Positions 12,264-25,085 of a stretch of 64,000 bases of DNA are shown piece after piece. The notes under the pieces were generated by a model, which did not search any database, was not told where the DNA came from, and worked only from the letters and a program-made list of their open reading frames with translations. A program made the position numbers and the translations under genes. This DNA comes from Antilocapra americana (lineage: Eukaryota; Chordata; Mammalia; Artiodactyla; Antilocapridae), in contig ML664161.1 of the NCBI GenBank assembly GCA_007570785.1, positions 45,910,951-45,974,950 of the forward strand, read 5' to 3'. The first letter of the stretch is position 1, and each line of letters begins with the position of its first letter.

Positions 12264-12476
12264 CGCTATCGCTTTAGTCATGTCCGACTCTTGTGACCTT
12301 ATGGACTGTAGCCCGCCAGGGTCCTCTGTCCAAGGGATTCTCCAGGCAAGAATACTGGAGTAGGTTGCCATGCCCTCCTCCAGGGGATCTTCCTGATCCA
12401 GGGATCGAACCCATGTGTCTGATGTTTCCTGCATTGGCAGGCGGGCTCTTCACTACTAGTGCCACCTGGAAAGCCC
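12264..12476 (-). mobile_element. Bov-tA SINE
   Basis: This full-length copy reads, in reverse, from the tRNA-like head GGGCTTTCCAGGTGGCACTA through GATCCAGGAAGATCCCCTGG to AGAGTCGGACATGACTAAAG. Long open frames on both strands here are SINE sequence, not genes. Confidence 0.93.
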
Positions 12477-14389
12477 ATTTTGATTTTCATTTACATGTAA
12501 AATATTACAAATAATAAAGAAGAGAACACAGAAAAGATACATTTATAGGGAAAAATTTAAAGAAACAAGCATTTAGATTCTAGTTGTATGCCTTTATCAT
12601 TAATATTGAACTGTTTGATATATTTCTCATTTTCTTTCCCTGATTTTAAAGAGAAAAGCCATGGGTTTCTCTTCATCCACCAAGTTTGGGAAAAACCATC
12701 CCTCAACATCTCTCCCACCCTGACAAAGGGGGTGCTGCCAACGTGTGCTCACAGGTCCCAGGGTCTTGGTGAAATACATGTTTGCTGTTTGCTGGCTTTA
12801 ATTATCCAGCTCAAAAATAACCTAAGAGGTTTTTCTAGGTCCATTTAGTCAGAATCAAATCAAATTTCCCTCCACGTTGCTGTTTTACATTTTTATTAAA
12901 GTTGTATTTCATGGTAGGAAACATGTCCAATACAGGTTTCTATCCCTGTAGGACCTAGCACTTCAAACAGATTCACAAATGTTTGTTAGACTGAACTGAA
13001 ATTTATACTGTGGGAAATCAGGATGATAGTTTGGAATGAACACAGAACATTAGAGTGAATTGAGAAGCTCCCAGAATAACCCTGCAGAATTTCCCTGATG
13101 ACTGCAGGCTCATGCCCCAGGACATAAACTGGGAAGAATATCATTTGTCCTTTACAAACTGCATTCCATCTAAATACACTCATTCTATGACTTTTTCATC
13201 ATCACATCATGCACACGGACCCTCAGCTGACATCCTCTGTGCTTACTTAGTTACCTCTTGTGCTATAGAAATGTTAGATACACAGTTTGCACCAGATGCC
13301 TTTCTACTTCAGTGTAGTCATGATCCTGGAATGCAAAACTCCAGAATGCAATGGATCTGCTCCATGGGCACATTTAACACAGTCTCAGCATGGAATCAGG
13401 AATACACAGTCAATAATATTTTTATGGTAACTGAAAATCCCAATAATAACCTTTCCCATGAGGCCCATTAACTGAATTAGATTTTATAAAATTCCGCATA
13501 CAGAATGTGGCTTTTGTTTTCCAGTGACCTAGATTAAACTAATTTTAGTTTGTCAAATTGTCTCCAGGGTTTAACACAGCTCTTGAAGTGGGGAACATTC
13601 TGCAGCTCTCCAGAGATACTGAGTTCGATATACCGATATACTGGGTTTCTACCCTCCTGAGCTCATCTTCATCATCTCTTTGTAACCTTTTCTAAAAGTC
13701 ACATTATATCATATCTGTAAGAACAATTGGTTATCATTATGATTATTACTGCTGGCTTAACAAGAGACTAAAGTACTAAAATATGGATTGAGGGGATATT
13801 TATATCCTCTGCAGACTTATAACCGTCATGACATAAAGAGCTGTAGTTTATTCCTTAATAATGGGAGATTAGATGATTTCATCTCAGACTTGCTGAATCC
13901 CACAGCGCTGGCAGGGTGGAGGACAAATGTAAATCAAAGGAGCAAAAAGATTTCAACATTTAAAAGGGGAATGCACAGTTGGAATTTAATCAGCATATTT
14001 GCCAATACACTGTTCCTTTTGAAAAGAAGTTTCTTTCAAAAGGATTTCTCAAGTTGTCTCAATTACGATGCATTCTTTAAAGTGAGAGCATAACCTGAGG
14101 TTTCAGTAGAAGTTTAGGACTCTACTCTCTCACTGACCTTAGATGCAATCTCTCCATCCCTTATTTATCTCAAATATCTTAGCAGGATTCAAAGATAATG
14201 TTTACAGAGCCTTAGTTTTTTTGAAGACAACTGTTAGAGGATATCTTATTAGTTATCTAGTCATTGATACTTAATGAGCTTTTCATTAACTAATCACACA
14301 GCCAGCATGAAGTTTAGTGATCACCCACTTAATAGGAAGCCAACAAATAGGACTATGAAGGGAGAGGACAAAGGGAAATGAAACAAATC
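12477..14389 (-). other. CD96 intron, no recognised gene
   Basis: About 1.9 kb of single-copy-looking intron. Open frames of up to 119 codons occur, for example 13112-13471 (+), but none resembles a known protein or carries domain features. A short L2/MIR3-type 3' end (AAATGTTTGTTAGACTGAAC) is near 12977-12996. Confidence 0.5.
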
Positions 14390-14520
14390 CATTCAATTAT
14401 TTATTAGATATTTACTGAGTGCTTATAATCAAGGCAATATACTAGATCTAGGGATTTTTAAAATGAGTGATGCAGCTTTTTGCCCTGGAGAAGTTCAGTG
14501 TCACAGAAAAGATACAAGCT
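14390..14520 (-). repeat. L2 LINE 3'-end fragment
   Basis: CATTCAATTATTTATTAGATATTTACTGAG then GCAATATACTAGATCTAGGG matches a reversed L2 3' tail (ATTTATTGAGCACCTACTATGTGCCAGGCACTGTTCTAGG). It is diverged. Confidence 0.55.
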
Positions 14521-14769
14521 GACTGAAAACTTTAACAGTTTCTTGGAAAAATAGATTAGACTCTCTTCAGATAAGACAAGGATACTACAGATCAACTTAA
14601 TAGCCCGCAAAAATCTCTAAGTAAAGCTTTATTAAATCTTAGTCTTTTTGATTACTATTAAATATTACTACCCCTATTGATAGTGAATTAGTGATGATTA
14701 GGGTGGAAAATTTTTGCCCATTAGTGGAAATATTAATAATGTAAACTAGGTATAGATACTGTATTTCCA

Positions 14770-15058
14770 TTACTCATTCAAAGTTGAAGGAGAATTCAAA
14801 AGTTTTTCAGACAAGCAGAAACTGAGAGAATTCAGCAACACCAAACCAGCCCTCCAACGAATGCTAAAGGATCTTGCCTAGATAGGAAACACGGATGGGA
14901 TAGATAATCTCGAACCCAAAACAATAAAATAAATGGCAACGGGATCATACTTATCAATAATTACCTTAAATGTAAACGGGCTGAATGCCCCAACCAAAAG
15001 ACAAAGATTGGCCGATTGGATACAGAAACAAGACCCCTATATATGTTGTCTACATTAC
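14770..15058 (+). mobile_element. Bovine L1 internal fragment with ORF2 start
   Basis: This fragment covers the sequence upstream of ORF2 and the first codons of ORF2. The ATG is at 14933-14935 and is followed by a frame reading MATGSYLSIITLNVNGLNAP and then RLADWIQKQDPYICC, the N-terminus of the L1 endonuclease domain. It runs out of L1 at about 15058, after GTTGTCTAC. There is no 3'UTR or poly(A), so it is not an ordinary 5'-truncated insertion. Confidence 0.88.
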
Positions 15059-16387
15059 AGTAATGTTTAGTACAGCAGGTTTCTGTCTTCTTGAGAAGAT
15101 CTCTATTCTTAATTTTTTTCTAAGAACCACCTTGTATCACATTAGTTAAGAAAAATTGACTTTTTAATAATGATGGGCATAATGTCAGGCAGCAAGTCTT
15201 ATATTTTAGCAACCAAACCATAAATAGGGGAAACATATGTTTTTCTACATGATAAAGAGACACTGTAGCTTTTAGAACAATTTGAGAAAGGCATTTTATA
15301 ATGTCTTTGATCATACTAACTATCCAAAAATTATCTAGACAATAAAAAATTATTAGTAGGTTATATTTTAAAGTCTCCTTGAAAGTCAGTTATTTTGGAT
15401 TTGGCACATCCTCAGAGAAATCTTTTTACATGAAGGGTCAGTTTCCAAGACAGTCTGCAAAAATCTACTAACTTGTAACATAAATGATTAACCATGTAAA
15501 TATAGTATTTTGCAGATGGTATCAGCTGCTATACTCATGGACATCTATTAGTTTTGTAAGAATTTTTAAATCCGGTGTTTTCAGTTTGATGAAGACCTGA
15601 AAAATTAATATAGTCATATTCTGGATCATCTAAATAACCTCACCTATTTCATGATTCTCAAAATTGTGTTTATGGTAATCTTTATAGTTGTGTAAGGCTT
15701 GTGTTATCAACTGATTTAACAGTAGTATTAGAAGTTCACTCTATATATTGGTTAATAGCTGGATGCCATTTGGTTGACTTGCCTTGGAAAATTTCACATA
15801 AAAATCCATATTTCTGTTTTGTTTTATTCTTGTAAGTCAGAAAACATAGCTACCACGGGCCTGTCATTACTCATGGCGGTGATGGAGCTGGGCAGTGGCT
15901 GTTTCTCTCATGGATGTTTTCTATTTGTATTTGATACGCGTTAAGAGTTTGTTTCCCAGTCCAAGCAATGTTGTGTATTTTCCAGGATGTAGTAGTAGGG
16001 TTCTGGGAAAAAAGGGAGTCTGTGCCCCTGCACATGTTGTGTGTAAACAAATAAGTGTGAGTAGGGGCTTCTGCTGGATGTAGCTCCTCTCCAGGGCACC
16101 ACCACACTCTTTTTTCTCTCTGTCATCATTGTTGAGTATATAGCTTGAAATATAAGCTAACCTTTAGGAACTATTTTCTAAATTACTGCATTCAAAACCC
16201 GGGGGCTTGCTGAGTTGGAAGGAATCCTAGTGTCCTCCTTTCCCTCCCCCAGACATTAACTCAACCTTCACATAATGCTTGTCTCTTATCCAGAGTGCTT
16301 CCTTCCCTATTATTACTTGTTATTCATCTTCACTTCATTAATATTTAAAGATCATGGCCATTATTCACTGAAAAGGGCAACACTTAC
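15059..16387 (-). other. CD96 intron, no recognised gene
   Basis: About 1.3 kb of AT-rich intron directly 3' (in gene sense) of the first domain-2 exon. No repeat or exon was recognised. The short alternative domain-2 exon known from human CD96 was looked for here and across 6445-16387 and not seen. Confidence 0.45.
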
Positions 16388-16512
16388 CACCAGCCATGCA
16401 AAGGTGAGCTCAGATGAAATTTCTAAGGAGGTGTTTTGAAAGCATGGTATTTCCAGAGTCCCATTTATCTCTATTTCTATTGTATGGTTGCTTCTCCATT
16501 CTTCTTGTGCAA
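16388..16512 (-). CDS. CD96: CD96 exon, N-terminal half of Ig domain 2
   Basis: A 125-bp exon between an acceptor (RC ...TTTGTTACAG|TTGCAC) and a GTAAGTG donor (RC of 16381-16387). It enters in phase 1 and leaves in phase 0, giving residues 140-181. The encoded segment reads EEWRSNHTIEIEING, then LEIPCFQN and LTFAWLV. Cys163 is the B-strand cysteine and Trp179 the C-strand tryptophan of an Ig fold. Sequons are N148HT, N156GT and N166TS. It is too short and too spliced to stand out as an open frame; I found it by matching the known CD96 ectodomain. Splicing to 6444-6237 keeps the frame and restores the AW.V|ED junction seen in the shorter human isoform. Confidence 0.93.
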
Positions 16513-16844
16513 CTGTAACAAAACATAAGAAGGAAAAGACATGGATCTATGATTGGTCTGTAAAGTATTTTTAATCCAAGAAACGAGAACAGTTTTAGTA
16601 CAGAGATTCAACTATCTTCAGGGTACACCTATGAAGAGGACCCCACCACCTACAGTCCTCGTTGTATAAATGGCATAACAGGGTCACTGAGAAGCACAGG
16701 GTTGTCTATCACTGAAAAACTAACAGAATCCAACTGATAGTTCAGTATATTCTTCTGCTTTAACCTCAAGTTGCTGCATTAGTCTTTAGATCATATTTCC
16801 TGGATCAGGTATAATATAAAACATTATAATCTGGACTCAATTGT

Positions 16845-17240
16845 CTTTTAAAATTTTTAATAAACAGTTTTTTTTAGAGAAGTTTTAGGTTCATAGCAAA
16901 ATTGAGTGGGAAATATAGAGTTTCTATATACACCCTGCTCTCATGCATGCACAATCTCCCCCATTATTAACACCCCTAACCACAGTGATGCCTTCATTAC
17001 AATCAGTGAAACTACATCAAACACATCATCACCCAAAGTCCATATTTTATTTACATAAGGCTCGCTTTTGGTGTTGTACATTCTATGAATTTTGACCAAA
17101 GTCAGATATGCATGCAGTCTTGTAATACCATATAGAATAGTTTCAGTGATCTAAAAATCCTTTGTGCTCTGCCTTTTCATCCCTTCCTTTCACCAAACTT
17201 CTGACATATGCTGATCTTTTCACTGCTTTTATACCGGATT
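16845..17240 (-). mobile_element. Ancient L1 (L1M-type) 3' fragment
   Basis: GTTCATAGCAAAATTGAGTGG, CATTATTAACACCCCTAACC, CATCACCCAAAGTCCATA and TTGGTGTTGTACATTCTATG occur in the order seen in old mammalian L1 3' regions read in reverse. No open frame remains. Confidence 0.75.
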
Positions 17241-17393
17241 ATCTTTTTAGAGCTTACAGATACTTCTCCAAAGAAGAAATCACACAGAAAAACACATCAG
17301 GAAACTCCAAGGAAGCATGCTTAATGAATTATTTTCATTTTTAAAGTGATATGAGATAAATAGTTTTAAAGTCTATCTTTTGGGGAAAGTTAT

Positions 17394-17425
17394 ATACACA
17401 CACACACACATATATACATTTGTGA
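17394..17425. repeat. (CA)n/(TA)n microsatellite
   Basis: A short run of ATATACACACACACACACATATATAC type. It lies inside intron 2 of CD96. Confidence 0.85.
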
Positions 17426-17529
17426 GTAAACTATAATATCAAAAAATAATTTATAAATGACAAGAATTCTATCATCTTAATATTCTGAAAATCTTATTCT
17501 TTTTTCCTATATCTATACAAATCTTGTTT

Positions 17530-17960
17530 GTATACATATATTTTTTTCATACTTTGCAATTGTTACCTATAGATTTACTTAAAAGGTTTTGCATGATTCT
17601 TAAGCTACCTGTGGTTGAAATTTCTATTACATCACATACATACATCATAATTTGTTTAGCAATTTTCAAATATTGAATCATATGCTTTTTCAGTTTTTAA
17701 CTCATTTAAACAAACTATTGCAATCTTTATAGCAAGGTTCATTCTTAAACTAATAGCTTTCTTCTGACCATTTAGCTACTTAACGTATTCCCAGAAGTAT
17801 AATTAATGGGTCATGGGGTATGAACATTCTCCTTATTATCAACAGCACATTTTTAAAAAAACATGGAAATATTTCAATGCTGTATTTTGCCTTTAAAGCT
17901 TTGCTGCATTTCAAGCTCTTGTCAATATCAGCTGTCTTCTTTAATAATAACTCTCTCCTC
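17530..17960 (-). mobile_element. Ancient L1 3' fragment
   Basis: CCCAGAAGTATAATTAATGGGTCATGGGGTATGAACAT, followed by a CTCTTGTCAATATCAG segment, is the reversed order of an old L1 ORF2/3' region. It is strongly diverged. Confidence 0.55.
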
Positions 17961-18645
17961 CTGCTTTCTTAATTGAAGCCAGGCTTCCCACTAGGGCCCA
18001 TCTTCCCTGCATCATTCTCAGATAGTGGTTGTTTATTTTCTTATATCCTTATTGCCTCAAGATCAGGAGTAGTGAATCAGGGCCTTCCTTGCTCTCTATT
18101 GCTGCTTCCATATATTACTCCAACCTCAGAATTTAAAAACCAGAACAAAACAACAATAATAAAATTCCTGTCTTTTATGGTTAAAAACATTTACTATACA
18201 ACACCCCCAAATGGAGTTACAGGTATATCACCACCAAATTTTGGGGCCATATTTGCATACCACCATTAATACTATTTAATTTTATTCTTGAGATTATAAT
18301 TGTTCTACTTACATCAGTTTATTTTAAACAGAGACTGACCAAGGCATGTATTTGTATAGTTTATGAAATCTACTTGATACATGAATTCTGTTTTAATGTG
18401 CATTACCCAAACACATAAGTAGTGAATTTTTGTAAAGTTTGCCCAGATTCTGAGAAGTTGGCAATACAAGTGGCATAACTCTAATATCCCTGAGATTCCT
18501 AATAAAAACAGACTAACTAGAGTAGTAAAACTATAGGCAGTATCTATGGGAACACTAAGTAATAATATAACAACATTAATAGCTGGGGACAAATCAACAA
18601 ACCACTGTGGTGTAAGCAACTGTGCAAAGAGAAACAGGATAATCA
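17961..18645 (-). other. CD96 intron, no recognised element
   Basis: No exon or clear repeat was recognised between two ancient L1 stretches. Confidence 0.4.
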
Positions 18646-19902
18646 GTGGCCCTTAGAACTAAGCACTTACCCCTCCTACCTTCCAGAAAAAAGTTAACAG
18701 ACAATCACTGGAAAGAAAGACAGACTAATCTGAGAATTGCAGCAGAAACAGAAAAAGAAGCTTGTAGGCACCACATTACCAGAGGCTTCAAGGGAAAAAT
18801 GAAAAGACTTGTCAGTGCTAGAGCAGAGGGGACTTTTCAGAGAAATCCCACACTCTGAAACGAAACCCCTGGGAGTAGAATCCAAATTACACCAGACAGG
18901 CCCAACAGGAGAAAGCAAAGAGGCAATTTAGATAAAAGTGAGGGCTAGGAGGAAAGGAAGTGCATCTTACAAAGTACAAAGGCATATAATTTATTTTGAA
19001 AATAACAGAAGAGAGAGCTCTAGAGGCACTGAAGACTCTGGAAAAGATAGCCTGGTGTACTCTTCCATGATAAAAATCAAAATCTATTTAACAAACATAT
19101 TTAGAGCAATAGAAAAGAAGTGAGTTGGAATCACATATAAAGATACCATAAGAAAAAAAGAGAATAGAGAGCAAAGTAATATTCCTACAATAATAACAGC
19201 ATATTAGAAAGACATGACTTCAAAATAAATAAAATCTGTAGCCCAATTATTCAAAATGAGCTAAAAGAAAGAAAATGATATAAGCTATGTTAAATTTTAG
19301 AAAGACTGCTAAATGAGTCATTTGGAGAGAAAAAATTCTCTAGAAGATAAGTGAGAAAATTCAGGAAAGGGTTGGAAATAATAAGTTTTTAAAATCATTT
19401 CAGAAATTAAGAGCAAACTAGAAAAAAAACCCCAAGAATGTATTAATACAAAAGTTAATGCATTAAAAGAAATTTTAAAAATAGAACGAGGGAAATTTTT
19501 AAGTGAAATGTTAATAAATGATGGATTTTATAAGCAAAAAGAGGTAAAAGAGATTCAAAAAAAGAGTCAAGAAGATGGAAAATATGTTTAATAAAAGATA
19601 CTCAAGGAAATAAACAATAGAAAAACACTAGAGATTATAACTCTAGTACAATTTCTTAAAATAAAATGACTAGAAATATATTTTATTCTATTATATATTA
19701 AAAAATTAATATTATATTAAAAGAATTATATATATATTCTTTTATATATTAAAAGATTATACTGCAAAAGTAGGAAAATACTCTCAGAATGGATATTAAG
19801 CATATTTTTATAAAAATGTTAAACAAATCAGTTCTGGGGGAAGAAAATCAAATTGTTATTAATTTTTGGACAGCAATTCTTTATGCCAGAAAATAATATA
19901 GT
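18646..19902 (+). mobile_element. A-rich, probably ancient L1-derived sequence
   Basis: The plus strand is strongly purine/A-rich, like the 5' half of an old L1 read forward, and it runs into clearer L1 sequence after 19860. No conserved frame can be read. An AT palindrome (aaaagaat ... attctttt) is at 19719-19743. Confidence 0.45.
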
Positions 19903-19914
19903 AACATATTTAAT

Positions 19915-20124
19915 GGGCTTCCCTGGTGGCTCAGATGGCAAAGAATCTCTCTTCAATGCTGGAGACCCAGGTTCAATCCCTGGGTCAGGAAGATCTCCTG
20001 GAGAAGGGAATGGCAACCCACTCCAGTATTCTTGCCTAGAGAATTCAATGGACAGAGGGGCCTGGCAGGCTATAGTCCATGGGCTTGCAAACAGTTGGAC
20101 ATGACTAAGCAACAACTAACACAC
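19915..20124 (+). mobile_element. Bov-tA SINE with 12-bp target duplication
   Basis: It runs from GGGCTTCCCTGGTGGCTCAG at the start to a GTTGGACATGACTAAGCAAC end. The flanks aacatatttaat at 19903-19914 and 20125-20136 are identical 12-bp target duplications. It split an older L1: sequence on both sides continues one L1 segment. Confidence 0.96.
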
Positions 20125-20136
20125 AACATATTTAAT

Positions 20137-22367
20137 ATACTGAAGGAAAGAAAACATGATTTAAGGATATTATACTCAATCTTTAACATGAAGATTATAA
20201 AAAGAAAACTTATTTAAAGTCACATAAGAGCTCAGAGAATATTGCCCCATGAGCATTTCCTGAATATTCTCCAAAAGAATATACTTCAAACTGAAGAGAC
20301 ATTTACATAAAGGCTGAGGGTAAGTGTTGAATATGTATTTACCTTTAGCACTAAGATAAATAATTGTTATAAGTGAGTAGTAATGAATATATATATTTAA
20401 ATGAAGATACAACATAAGTATCAAAAACAGGGTTGGGTGGGTATTGAGGGACTGCTTGTTTCGGGAGCATGAAGAGGTCAGTGAAAAAAACATACATATA
20501 AAACTGAGCAAATGTGTTAAAAATCACCATTTTCAGGACCCTGGACATTGGCCGAAGACAAACATTTAATTGAGAAACATTTCTTCTTGACAAGCCACCA
20601 GAGCTTCAGTAAGAACAGTAGGAGTCTTCAGCCTGCTTGCTTTGGGATCCTTCCATCACCTTTCTCAACTAGGTCAGGGAGAAAGGTCGTTTCACCATCT
20701 TAGAGCTGGCTACAAAACCCAGCAGCTTTACTTCCCAAAGGGACGGACTTAAGTTAGGTCTGAGCATGAAAATCCTTCACTTTGTCGGCTAGCAGGGATA
20801 AACTTGGCAGGCAACAGAAAAAAACTGAGGCTTGGTTAGCCTGGGTGTGCAGTCCCAGTGGGGTGAGTGGCAGACCAGACAGACAGTTGACGGAGATTCT
20901 AGAAATCAGAGAGTCACAAAAGAGCTGACAGAAATTCTTTGCACATCCCAGGCTGGCTGGGAAGAATATGAATGAGTAAGGGGATCTGAGAGAGCTCAGC
21001 GAAAAGTGAAAGCCAAGGGAGGTATTACTGTCACAACTTTGAATGCAGTCTCTAACTCCCTCCCACACAGACATCTATGTGTAGAGGGTGGAAGCCTATT
21101 GGGCTTGAGGTATTTGAGCACAGTTTTTGCCAAATTCATCTGTGGACCAACAAAGGGAATTTGACAATGTACGGGCAATTTCTTGGAAGCAAAACTAAAG
21201 ACAAAAGAATTATAGTAAAAAGCTAAGCAGAGGTATCAATGGCCATACACTGCAAAAGAGATAGATTTTGCAATTTAAATATGAGTAACCTATTGAAAAT
21301 TTTAAAAACCCACAGAATCTAGAGTTGTAATGTAATATTTTTTTTAATGTTTAGCTTTCAACAACAACAAAATGAAGGAAACAAGAAAATGTGACCCATA
21401 CTAAAGAAAAACGTGGTTCATTGAAATTCACTCTGAGTAGATCCTACATTAGATTTAACAGACTTCGAAGCAGCTATTAAAAGTATGTTCAAAGGACTAA
21501 AGCAAAATATGGTGACAATGATTCAATACATAGGGAATTTTAGTGAAGATAAAAAGAAACAGATGATCATTCTAGAGTTTAAAAGTCAATAATAAAAATT
21601 TAAAAATTCACTGGAGATTCTCAACAGCCAATTTGAGATGGCAAAAAAAAAAAACCCCAAAAACCAACAAAACAGCATACCTAAATAATGATTGATATAA
21701 ATTACCTAACCTGAAGAACAGAGAGACAGAAGATTGAAGGAAAACAGAGTTTCAGAACCATATAGGACAATATCAAATGTTCTAACATATATGTAAGTAG
21801 AGTCATAGGCGAGATGAAACAGAGGAGGACAGAACAAATATTTGAAGAAACAAAAACCCAAAACTTTATATTTTATTTTTTAAAAATTTCTCCAAATTAA
21901 TCTACACATTCAAGAACTTTAAAATCTAAGTAACATAATCAAATACCCACCTAAGCATATCATAATCAAACTGCCAAAAGCCAAAAAAAGAGAAAATTAT
22001 GAAAGCAATCAGCAAAGAAAAAATCTCAAACTTATCACATGCAGGGACCAATAACAGAATCAATGGCTCACATATCACTGGAAACAATGAAGACCAGAGA
22101 CATGTTTAAAATACTGAAAGAAAAGAAACAGACCACTAAGAATTTTACACTCAGTGAAAGTAATGTTCAAAAATAAAAATGAGAAAAAAAGACAAAGCAG
22201 TTCATGGCAAGTAGATTTTTCTTATATGAAATTCTAAACTATGTCCTTCAGGCTAAAATAAAATGATACCAAATAGTAACTTCTCTCCACGGGATGAAAT
22301 GAAGAGCATATGAAATGGTAAATATATGGGTCAATATAAAGTTTTATATATATTTCCTTTTTTTCTT
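20137..22367 (+). mobile_element. Ancient L1M-type internal region
   Basis: The clearest part is 21940-22340. There CATAATCAAACTGCCAAAAG, GGAAACAATGAAGACCAGAG, ATACTGAAAGAAAAGAAACA and ATGGTAAATATATGGGT follow in the order of old L1 sequence around the ORF1/ORF2 region. The same region is echoed near 19880-20290 (AATACTGAAGGAAAG, then ACTGAAGAGACA), so two old L1 pieces may be present. About 20480-21180 is less clearly L1. Confidence 0.65.
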
Positions 22368-23296
<929 letters not shown>

Positions 23297-24739
23297 GAAC
23301 ATGAAATTCTTCAAATCATTAATTATAGCACTGTTCTGTTGGGTCTATTACATGAGATCATTCATGTGTCTGATTTTTGTATATTTTTCTCTTTTTTTCC
23401 ACAACTTACTCTAGCACCTTCCTTCCTTTTGTTATTATTGTCATTAACAACACAATGTCTTCTTTATATATGTAATACATATAATAAACTGCATACATAG
23501 AAAAACAGAAATATTGGAGTTAACAATAAGGATATTAAAATAGCTTTTTAACATATTCAAGAATAGAGAAAAAGATGAAGGAAATAGATGAAAAAATGAA
23601 CAAGTTCTTCACCAAAGAATTAAAAATCTATCAAAAACAACAACTTTAAAATATAATATCAGAAATTAAAAATGAATTTGATGAGATTGAAAAATTACTG
23701 TATATCAAGAAAATCACTATTTGTTCATTGGAAAATAGGTCAATAGAAAATTTCCAAACTGAGCCACAGAGAGGAAAAAGAGTAGAAAATACCAAAAAAG
23801 TACTAGAAATAATAAAAATATATTTTGATATATATTTAACACTAGAAACATAACATCAAAAGCTTAAATACTAATTTTAAAAACATGGAAGTGTTAGAAA
23901 TAAAGAGTGAATTTCTGTATAATCTAGGAATGGGGAAAATTTTTCTTAAGTATGACTTTAAATTAGAACCATTAAGGAAAAAGGGGTAGATTTTATTTCA
24001 AAAAGTAAGAATTATGCTGCATTGAAAACAGTATCATAAGTATGGATAGGTAATAAACTTAGAAAATACTTGCAATTTATATCACAAAGGGTTAATAGAT
24101 TTTATACATAGGATATTTTCAGCCTAACAAAGATAATAATTATAATGAATTAAAACTCACTAATATGCTTAAGTTCATATAGATTCTTGATACTAAACAC
24201 AAATACTTATTTGCCACCTAAGAATGCTAGTGAACAAACTCATTTTTAAAACTGGCAAGTAAAAGGAAAGAATCAAGTGTCTATCTGTTTTATTTTTTTA
24301 AAAAAAACAAATTGTATATCTAATAAACAATAGGTTCATGAGAGGAAGTTCCTCTTTATAAGAACATTTCAGCTGATAAATGCAGGACTGAAAGATCAGA
24401 ACATCACTATTTGGCAGCCTATAATATATGAATGGATCTAAGGCAATACCCATTGATGGCTGTTAACATCACACAATCAGACATTACGTAGTGCTGATGC
24501 AACTACACAGCATCATCTATAAAACACTCTTACCAGAAGGTAAAAGTAAATGTGATCAAATATGTATACCTAACTAAAAGGTGAAAGAAGAACATGGAGA
24601 TACCATGAGCTGTAAAAGCAAAATCCAGGCTGTGGATAATTACACAAGACAGATAATCAAATTTGCTCAACATATGCATTGGCAAAGAAAAATAAGAAAT
24701 GTCAGAGAGCCTTCAGATTAAAAGAGAATAGACTGGTCA
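23297..24739 (+). mobile_element. Ancient L1-derived, A-rich region
   Basis: This continues the L1 interrupted by the PSMA2 copy. Purine-rich sequence such as GAAATAGATGAAAAAATGAAC (about 23580-23600) and ACTTGCAATTTATATCACAAAGGG is typical of decayed L1. The stretch 24360-24730 has no clear assignment. Confidence 0.5.
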
Positions 24740-25085
24740 GAGGCAGGGGGTGGGAAGTGGGCAAAATGAATGAAGATGATAAAAAGGTATAAAGTTCCAG
24801 TTATAAGATAGATAAGTTCTTCAGATGTTACGTAGAGCATAGTGATTAAAGTGAAAAACACCATACTTCATGTTTAAAAGTTGCTAAAGAAAGTACATCT
24901 TAAAGATCCTCATCATAAAAAAAAATATTGTAACTGTGTGAGGTGATGGGTGTTAATTGAACTTACTATGATGACTATTTCACACACACACACATACTAC
25001 ACACATATAAGACCATCATGCTGTATACTTAAAGTGAATACAATGTTACAAGTCAATTCTATCTCAATGAAACTGGGGGAAAAAG
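24740..25085 (+). mobile_element. L1MA-class 3'UTR end
   Basis: TATAAAGTTCCAGTTATAAG, GTTGCTAAAGAAAGTACATC, ATTGTAACTGTGTGAGGTGA and a final CAATTCTATCTCAATGAAAC are in the order of the 3' end of old mammalian L1 elements, forward. A (CA)n run lies inside at about 24980-24996. Confidence 0.85.

Noticed and set aside
13112..13471. 119-codon open frame in a CD96 intron
   Set aside because: No recognised domain, no repeat of coding character and no splice context. It is within chance expectation for this length of DNA.
19915..20124. A tRNA gene in the SINE head
   Set aside because: Bov-tA heads derive from a tRNA, but the copy is a SINE with decayed tRNA structure.
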